Below the pieces are notes generated by a model. The model saw only the letters and a list, made by a program, of their open reading frames with translations. It did not search any database and was not told the origin of the DNA. The translations under genes were made by a program, and so were the position numbers. A stretch of 64,000 nt of DNA from Triatoma infestans (lineage: Eukaryota; Arthropoda; Insecta; Hemiptera; Reduviidae): NCBI GenBank assembly GCA_011037195.1, contig JAAEAF010002373.1, positions 1 to 64,000 of the forward strand. The letters are read 5' to 3'. Within the stretch, counting starts at the first letter, position 1. Each line of letters opens with the position of its first letter. Positions 56,500-64,000 of the stretch are shown in pieces.

Positions 56500-57000
56500 A
56501 AATCCAAAAAACTCGACAACTTATTCCGTAAAAAACGCACTTCCGGTTAACCGATTCTCTTCAAATTAGTAATTCCATCATTGCTTCTAATAATGTGTAT
56601 TATAATATACTGAAGTGGTACTTTAGAGGAAAGCGTAACGTTATTGTTCCCCCCCGGGCCCCCAAAAATCAATTTTCCCAGGAAGATATTTCAAATAAAA
56701 GTGATAGTGATGTCTATGTGTATAGATAGTTGACGAAGTTTAAAGAAAATCGATGAGGCTTTTTTACGAAAATCTCAAAAAAATGAAGACAAAAAAAAAC
56801 ATTCAATAAAGACGCATTTCCGGTTAGTGGAATTTGCACGAAACCTTCGTGTTTGATCGGTGGTAGTACCTAAGTGGAATACCTAGTTTCAGCTTCCTAT
56901 CATATATTGGTTTTGAGATATGCCTTTCACTTATACATATACAAACACATACACAAACACAGTCACACAAACATCTTAATTTAGGAAATCATCAAGAATG
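56500..57000 (+). repeat. Dispersed repeat R
   Basis: cgcacttccggttaaccgat, cccccccgggcccccaaaa in place of the C-rich block, agaaaatcgatgaggctttt, gcatttccggttagtgg, gttttgagatatgcc, ending atgcaatacttcctatta. Confidence 0.72.
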
Positions 57001-57329
57001 CAATACTTCCTATTAGAACAATAAAATAATTAAATAATCCAAACCAAAGAGCACAAATATAACACTACGTATTTTATGTGATTTTGACAGAAAAAGTTAT
57101 AATGATGTAAATAAGAAATATTTCAAATAATTTTTTGCTACCTATTAATACAAAAAAAGATAAAGCTACAGAATAAAATTTTAAACAACTACTTTCAACA
57201 TTTTAAATAATACCGGCAGTTTTTATTTATTCATATTCTCAAAATACGAAAAATATTGCTTGGTTTTCTTTCAGAAAATATCGTTCAACCAGCAGTTTCC
57301 GGGTACGTAATATCAAAAAAATGAAAACT

Positions 57330-58870
57330 GCAACTTATAGAAAAAGTTACGTTGGACCCAAAATTAAACTGGGGACTTCATGTGGAACACGTCACTAACA
57401 AAGCAATATGGTCCTTGTGGGCTTGCAAAAGAAGCTTTGACAAAACTTGGGGTCTCAAACCCAGGATGTTATATCGGATATTGATGGTAAGACCCATAGT
57501 AACATACTCCTCCTGCCCTTAGATTTTTTCTTCCTAGGAGCCTCTTACAGCTCTCTTCCCGGTGATGGACAGTGTTATCTGTAACATGCACTGAAAAGGC
57601 TCCGAACTCTTGGGTAGCAGTATGGGTCCTGAAAAGCTTTGGATAGCATAGGGCTTGGTCCCTCTCCACAGACAATAAAAAAAACAACATATTCCTCATT
57701 AGTCTGGTGGTGTAGGACTGAGAGGGGGTTCATTCGGAAAATGCTGGGTAAGGTCCAAAGGCTTGCACGTTTGGGTGGTACTGGTGCCATGAGCTCCTCT
57801 CCCACGGCGGCTTTGGAGGTCCTCCTGGGACTTCCGCCGCTGTATATGATTGCGGGGGCGCAGGCCCCTAAGGACGGCCTATAGACTGACCAGCATTCAC
57901 AAGCTGCAACTCGGACATAAATCCGAGGAGCATGGAAAAATATTTGGGGAATTAGAAAAAATCCCACAGTTATAATAAGCATGTTATGTATGCAGATCTA
58001 ATGAACCTGACGTGTCACTTTGAATCAAATTTCTGGGTGACAACCTCACATGTGAACGTTAAATACCGCACTGACCCAAACACGAGTAAAAACGAAATCA
58101 GATACACGGATGGCTCCAGGATTTGTGCCGGTATCGGGGCTGGCGTGTATATTAGGGGTATTGGTGAAGGCATCGCCATATCTTTTACCACCCCAACAGT
58201 CTTTCTGGCTGAAATTTTCTTAGTTCTGCCTAATATCTTAGGGAAAAGAGAGAACGAGAGGAAGAATTACGATCTTCTCTGATAGTCAGCCTGCACTAAA
58301 GGCTTTAGAGACAAACTACATCAGGTCCAGGATTGTCAAAGAATGCGTGGACTGTTTGCATCTCTGGCAAACCACAATAGACTTCGGCTAGGCTGGGTGC
58401 CGGGACACAAAAGCATTCAAAACAACGAAGAGGCCGACAGGCTGGGAGAGGAGGGCGCCTCACGAACGCCCATTCGTCCGGAGCCTTTCTGCGGCATCCC
58501 GTACAGAACTGCCTGTGGAGCCATTGAAAAATGGCTAACACGAAAACATACATTATACTGGAAAAGTATTGGGAGCTAAGACCTCTATGATTTTCTTGGA
58601 GGGCTCTTCAAAGACTCGCATAACCTATCTCCTCGGCAGAACAAAAGTGCATCTAAGGGGAATTATTGCCCTAGTTACAGGGCATTGCCTTTTAAGGATC
58701 TCTTCGCAAGAAATGCGGCCAAAAGGATGAGCCACCGTTTCACCTTCTTGGAGAGGCGTGCATTATGCTCGATTCCTGAAATTTGGCACCCACATTCTGG
58801 AGCCAAAGGCGGGATTCAGAAATTAAGAAATATGGGCATTTTATTAGTGTTTTATTATGTGCAATTGTAA
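57330..58870 (+). pseudogene. LINE-5: RT thumb to RNase H, decayed, with SINE insertion
   Basis: Plus-strand remnant related to LINE-1: LDPKLNWGLHVEHVTNKAIW and RILMVRPIVTYS (57350-57508), an insertion (57512-57686), then WCRTERGFIRKMLGKVQRLA (57705-57765). RNase H pieces: RYTDGSRICAGIGAGVY (58097), FLAEIF (58206), SDSQPALKAL (58277, other frame), LGWVPGHKSIQNNEEADRLG (58388-58448), and a C-terminal GHCLLR block at 58680. Several frameshifts; inactive. Confidence 0.8.
57512..57686 (+). mobile_element. SINE fragment in LINE-5
   Basis: Contains attttttcttcctaggagcc and cttacagctct, shared with the SINE at 27303-27455. It is flanked by aacatactcctc (57500-57511) and aacatattcctc (57687-57698), an imperfect 12-bp duplication. 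The tRNA head is absent. Confidence 0.6.
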
Positions 58871-59839
58871 AATTGTTAATAACTGACATTAATATTAGCT
58901 CTTACTTTTTTCAATGATTCAAATATTTTATTCTAATAATATTAATTATTTCTCTAATCATTTGATCTAATGTTAAAAATATTTATTTTGATATGGCCAA
59001 ACAAACCTAATCAACAAAGGTTATTTAAATTCAGCAATATATTGAAATTAACCAACCAGGTGGATAACGCATCGGTTTCTTGGTGTCTAATATGAAGAAA
59101 ATGAAAATTACAACAAACAGTACATATATAAGCCACATGATTAAACTGGACATTTAGAAAGGGCACTTAGTACAGACTAACTTTCTTCCGTATTAACCTA
59201 CACATTTTTAAAGTGCTCACAGTCACAAAAAAAAAAAGGGGAAAAACTAAAATATAATAATTATTTTTGAAAAGATCAACTCTAACCCATTTAAGAATGA
59301 TAAAAGAGAGGCGGAGCTAATTATATATTCCTCTTTCCTGGTTGGTTCAAAACTTTTAATAAATTCAAACATCTTGTATAAGATTTCACTTCTTACTTAT
59401 GTTTAAAAGCATTTTTTTTTAAAAAAAACCTTCGAATCACTTCTATGTAGATCATTCTTTTTAAATAACTATGATGTTATCTAAAATATCATTCTATTGT
59501 GATCTATCTTGCTTTGTAAACACCTTAACTAAAAATAAAGAATTTGACCAATTCTTTACCAGTTGGTACAAAGTTAAGAAAGGAACATGACATTTAGACC
59601 TCTATTGTTTAAATTAAATTTTATAATCTCTTAAAATATCTAGTTTGAAAGTGAGATACTAGTTGTAGAAGGAAATAAAAAATCTGGCGTGTAACAGTCA
59701 TATAAACTTCACTTACTGCATATCACAACATTTAAGTGATTAAATTTCTTCAAACTTAAAATTTGTACTAAATGTTTAGTTTTCAGTTTTATACCAATGG
59801 GAGAATCTAAACTTAATAAAATGACTTTTGGAAAAAAAA
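58871..59839. other. AT-rich intergenic, no feature
   Basis: No recognised gene. A ggaaataaaaaatctggcgtgt piece near 59670 resembles a block at 56300 and 19775. Confidence 0.4.
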
Positions 59840-60775
59840 GTTCCCGACAAAAGTGATAGATCTCTATATTCACCGTTAGTGTACCAACTTTAATGAAATT
59901 CTTTGGTGTTTTTGTGGAGAAAACAGCAAAAACTGAAAAACTAGTAGAAACGTACTTCCGGTTAACAGATTTTCTTCAAACTCGAAATATTAGCAACATA
60001 ATTATTAATTCTATTTAGATGACACAATTATAATGAATTGAAATAGCATTTTAGAGGAAAACATAACTCCATTTAGAGGAAAACAAAGTTCTCTTAAATT
60101 ACTTTATCCAGAGAAATGTTACAAATAAAATTTGTAGCTCTTTGTGTATGTAGTTCACATATGTATTTAGTTTAAAGAAAATCTTTGGCGTCATTTTAGA
60201 GAAAGTAGAAAGAATAAGAAAATAGAAAACTGAAAAATACCTTTCAGGAAAAAAACGCACTTTCAGTCATCTGATTTTCTTCAAGCTCAGAATTTCGACA
60301 TGTTTAATTGTAATTAATATTATTTAGATGATATAATTGTTCAATAAATTGAAATAGCACTTAAGAGAGGTAATCCTAACCTCACCACTCCTCCCAAAAG
60401 TGCTCTTAAATGAATTTTCTCGGAAAAATATTTCAAAAGTAGCTCGTTGTATGTGTATAGTTGATATAACAAGTTTAAAGAAAATCGATTGGAGCCGTTT
60501 TCAAGAAAATCGCAAAAAATTCAATAAAGTGGGACTTTTGGTTGTGTGGTGTCAGATCCCATGTGATCAGATACCAAAACGGAATATCAAGTGTGAACTT
60601 TCTGCAATTTTTCGTTTTTGAATTATGCTGTACACATACATACACAGACCATTTTCTAAAAACCATTTTATCTGACTCAGGGGACCATCGCATTTGTCAT
60701 TTGTATTTCCGATGAAAACTCGATATCAAAAATTTGACACCGTTTATAATATTTCCTCTTACTGGTAAGAGAAAT
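59840..60775 (+). repeat. Dispersed repeat R, tandem monomers
   Basis: Two monomers with ~306-bp spacing: acgtacttccggttaacaga (about 59950) and cgcactttcagtcatctgat (about 60258); agcattttagaggaaaacat (60047) and agcacttaagagaggtaat (60355). Followed by the family end (gactcaggggacc, ttcctcttactggtaaga). Confidence 0.75.
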
Positions 60776-61458
60776 GAATACAAAGTACATGCTTGAGAAA
60801 ATATAGTTATGAATAAAAGTCATTACATTCAAGATGTCCACCTATCGAGCACGGACTAATTCAATTTCCTTGAAAAGTAAATGTTAATACTTCTTTAATA
60901 AATAAAACTGTTTTTTATTTTATTTCATAAATATTAAAAAATCCTACAGTTGGCATGGCTAAAAACTCTCCAAGAACTTCCATTTTCTAATTTTAAAATT
61001 GGATCACTGATCCGTTTATTTTAATAATTAAAGATTTCATTCCACCCGCATGTCTACCGCCCTCATTTGTTGAGATCTGCTGGTCATCTTTTGGTATTTC
61101 GATCCGACGTTTTTCCCTTGATCCTTTTAAATAATATATTCAGTTTTTTTATTTATTTTGATTATAGAAACAAAATATTTTTTATTACGGGTATTTTAAT
61201 TACAGCCACACCGATGCTGTGCGCATCTCAGATATTATAAAAAATCGATCAAATGACACATTAATTATATATCTAATAATTAAAGTATGGCTATAATAGT
61301 TTATCAAATTATTTATTGCAAGAGAGAACACTTAATCAAAATCATGTGGGGCTGCTCAATTAAATTGAGGTGCTCCAACACACAGCGTACTCATCAATCC
61401 GTAGACATAGCAAAAAGCGATGATACCTAGTCATAAAAAGTTAAAATATAAGGATGTC
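60776..61458. other. AT-rich intergenic
   Basis: No gene recognised; may include the 3' UTR of the R2-like element. Confidence 0.4.
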
Positions 61459-63155
61459 CTAATGTCCAGTGTCAAATAAAAGAACTAATATGTATAGATG
61501 ACATAAAGTGCATCTATATCTACATAAAGTGTATCTAGATCCATCTGTATCTACAGCGTATACCTCTTCGAGAGTCACATAACCTTTTTTTTCCATAATT
61601 TCCATCAAGGCGTGCTTTACTCTATGGTGGCGTCTAGTTACAAGAAGCATGTTGTCAGGACAAGTACCAAGCACATGCGCTGGTGTTTCAGGCTCTCTGC
61701 CGCATCTGCGACAGAAGGGTCCAACAGCTCCTGCCGACTGTCCGCCAACCCCAGGAACAGCACCAAGTGGGGCATAGTTTATGTTCAGCTTAACAGCATT
61801 ACTCCATTCTGAAGATTTTCTTGTCATATACAAACTGATTTAATTTCGGGCATACCCCTACCCCTTGCCATTTACAGTTTGTCCATTCTTCAAAAGATTT
61901 TTCTCTCAATTGCTGTCTAAGCTTTCTGATGTTAGGAAAATCTTTTCCAGTGTGGGAACATATGGCCAACCTGGATGCACATATCTTCGCTTCAACCTCG
62001 TAATCAAATATTTGTTGAAAATGGGCATCCCGAACTTTTGCGAGCTTCTGGGCCAGTGACCAGTGCTGCAGAGGAGCCTCCCACTCGCATCTAAGCAAGC
62101 CTAAGCCGCGATAGCGACGAGAGGCTTAAAACATTGCCGAAGCAGTGCTTGCCAGTAGGCCGAGCATAGCCTTAACACTTCTTCTGATCAGCACATCCGT
62201 TCCTTCAAGTAACGCTGGTTTCAGTTTTGTTAGAGGATAGAGGGGCAGTTTGGAGAGGATACACCATCGTCGGGAATATGTATTGATTTATAATATTCAA
62301 TTTCTGGTCTGGTTTCAATAAATTGGATGTGGTCAGTTTATTCATATTTTCATTGAGTTTTTTAACCGCATCTTGATCAAAAACCAGTTCACCAGAATAC
62401 GAGCAGCCAAGGTACTTTATTGTCTCGGATTGTTCACAAGATTTAATGCAGCCTCCATTTTCTAGAGAAAGGTTCTGCTTAACCATAGTGCCGTTTTCAA
62501 CAACAATGGCAGTGCTCTTACTGGGATTAATATTTAACTCTATCTCCCTGAATAGTCTTTTGACCAAGTCTATCACTCTCTCGGTACCCTTAATACTATT
62601 CGCTGTAACAGCCAGAATAATTCCATCTTGACCATTATTTAACTTATACCCATATTGATCTGCCATCTGGCTATCGCAGATCTCTTCGTACAAGTGATCA
62701 ACAGCCAGATTAAAAAGAGAAGGTGAGAGAGGACCTCCTTGTGGGACGCCTCTTAACACACGTATCGATTGGGTCTTATTTATCCCAGCTGAAATCGCTA
62801 TACTATTTTTTGTAACAAGAGCCGCTATAAGGTCTTTAAGGTCACTAGATAATCCTCTCTCCTCAAGGCATTGGACAATGTGCTGATGGCCCACGTTATC
62901 AAAGGCGCCTGTGACGTCGAGGAATGCTACAACAAGATCTTTTTTATTTTCCTTGGAATCCCGCAGAATACCGTTTACCAGTCTAGCGTTTACGTGACAT
63001 CCTGACATTCCTTTGACAAAACCCCTTTGGCATCTATGAAAAGCTGACTACTTTCTCAGTTCGGCATCCAGTACTTTTTCTACAACCCGTCTTATAATAG
63101 GATAGACCGTTATAGGTCTCCAGGATGAGATGTCTATGGCTATTCCTTTTCCTTT
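61459..63155 (-). pseudogene. R2-like LINE remnant (RT and C-terminal nuclease region)
   Basis: Minus-strand fragments 63155-63009, 63008-62205, 62098-61799 and 61833-61459. RT blocks: WRPITVYPIIRRVVEKVLDA and QRGFV (R2 group), LVVAFLDVTGAFDNVGH, LRGVPQGGPLSPSLFNLAVD, INPSKSTAIVV and IKYLGCSYSG. Where (F/Y)ADD is expected it reads NNGQDGIILAV, so a catalytic Asp is lost. The C-terminal part has a Cys-His finger (CRRCGREPETPAHVLGTC) and RHHRVKHALMEIMEKKG, as before the restriction-like endonuclease of R2-group LINEs. 5'-truncated, with frameshifts near 62100-62200 and 61830 and a stop near 63045. No rDNA flank was seen. Confidence 0.8.
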
Positions 63156-64000
63156 ATATATCTTAATATTCTTCTTTATATATCTTAATATTCCTTCCTT
63201 TATATATCTAAACAATAATATCTTAATGAAAACAAATTTAAAGCTTTTTAAACATTGCTAACCTTTTCAGTCAAATATTAGAAATGGAAAATGGAATGAT
63301 TTGAAGAATTTTAAATACACTGAAGCAATGCTGGGAACATTGAAAAAAAAATGTCTTTAATTTACTAATATAAAACTGGTTTTATCTCAATTGTTGTTTT
63401 GATGTTTAATGTTCTGACATTTAATGGTTGATGGTCAAACTATTGAGATGGAAACAAATCATCGTCAACAAAATTATATTTTAATATATTCATGGAATCC
63501 AAATTACTTTCCTGACCTATCTCTACTAAAATAATCTTAATGTAGTCAATTCGTTTCATTACTGTAGAGAAAGCTCAGATTTAGTTGTCAGGTATACTGT
63601 TATTTACTAGATATCTCTGCACCTGCTCATTTCTCCCTCTGATCTCACTTCTCCACCATTTGAAGTCTATAAATGATTACTTTCTAGTGTAGATTTAAGT
63701 AAAGAAGAAGTTTATATTTTTCCTAACACTAACTGAAATTCAGAAATCGCTGAAAGTTTAAACTTCACATTTCACTTATGTATAACCAGAGAGCCTCCAA
63801 CAAGAATATTTCACACAAAAATCGAAGTGCAAGTTTACTGATATTTTTTTTTAAGATGTATAGATCTTGCAATTTGTAATATGTAAGTCTATAATTTTTA
63901 TTTGGAAAATGATTAAAATTAGAAAAAAAAAATTCAAGAAAATTGCTTTCAGAATACTGGTGGAGCTGCGCCGTCACTTTTCCGTCTAAAACCCCTTATT
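63156..64000. other. AT-rich intergenic, no feature
   Basis: Triplicated ctttatatatcttaatatt-type motif at 63150-63205; otherwise nothing recognised. Confidence 0.4.

Overview
The window reads as AT-rich insect nuclear DNA: multi-exon cytochrome P450 genes with small exons and GT-AG introns, arthropod-type LINEs, a Ty3/gypsy LTR element, PIF/Harbinger and inverted-repeat elements. I see no bacterial or organellar gene. The insect order cannot be fixed from the sequence.

Two host genes are supported, both CYP2-clan P450s (CYP305/CYP15/CYP303-like). Gene 1 is on + (visible exons 5361-29564) and gene 2 on - (visible exons 54998-49531), so they point tail to tail. They share six of seven intron positions and phases and have two exons of identical length (181 and 118 nt), so they are old duplicates. 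The exon for the N-terminal membrane anchor of each was not found. Both reading frames are intact.

The rest is mobile DNA. 1-5050: two nested, truncated minus-strand LTR elements. Intron 1 of gene 1 and its 17.2-kb intron (10371-27543) hold two copies of a GC-rich repeat, and the big intron also holds a young LTR element (11795-16330), a LINE with target-site duplication (16580-27289), and inside that LINE a 6.4-kb giant palindrome (17634-24072). 29960-48980, between the genes: nested LINEs 2 and 3, LINE 4, and several terminal-inverted-repeat elements including a Harbinger relic. 51640-54060: LINE and dispersed-repeat debris in gene 2 introns. 55000-64000: dispersed repeats, a decayed RNase H LINE carrying a SINE, and an R2-like LINE remnant.

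Two observations stand out. (1) The Ty3/gypsy element has lost protease, RT and most of RNase H but keeps one 981-codon frame joining the gag zinc knuckle, a full DDE integrase and, after the GPY module, a macrodomain of the TARG1/OARD1 type with both catalytic residues (Lys876, Asp917) at the same 41-residue spacing as human TARG1. Its LTRs differ at about one base, so it moved recently. (2) The 17634-24072 element is a foldback-like palindrome whose long arms are built from tandem satellite-like units and whose core carries a fragment of a protein-primed family B DNA polymerase as found in Polinton/Maverick elements, with a probable 6-bp target duplication.
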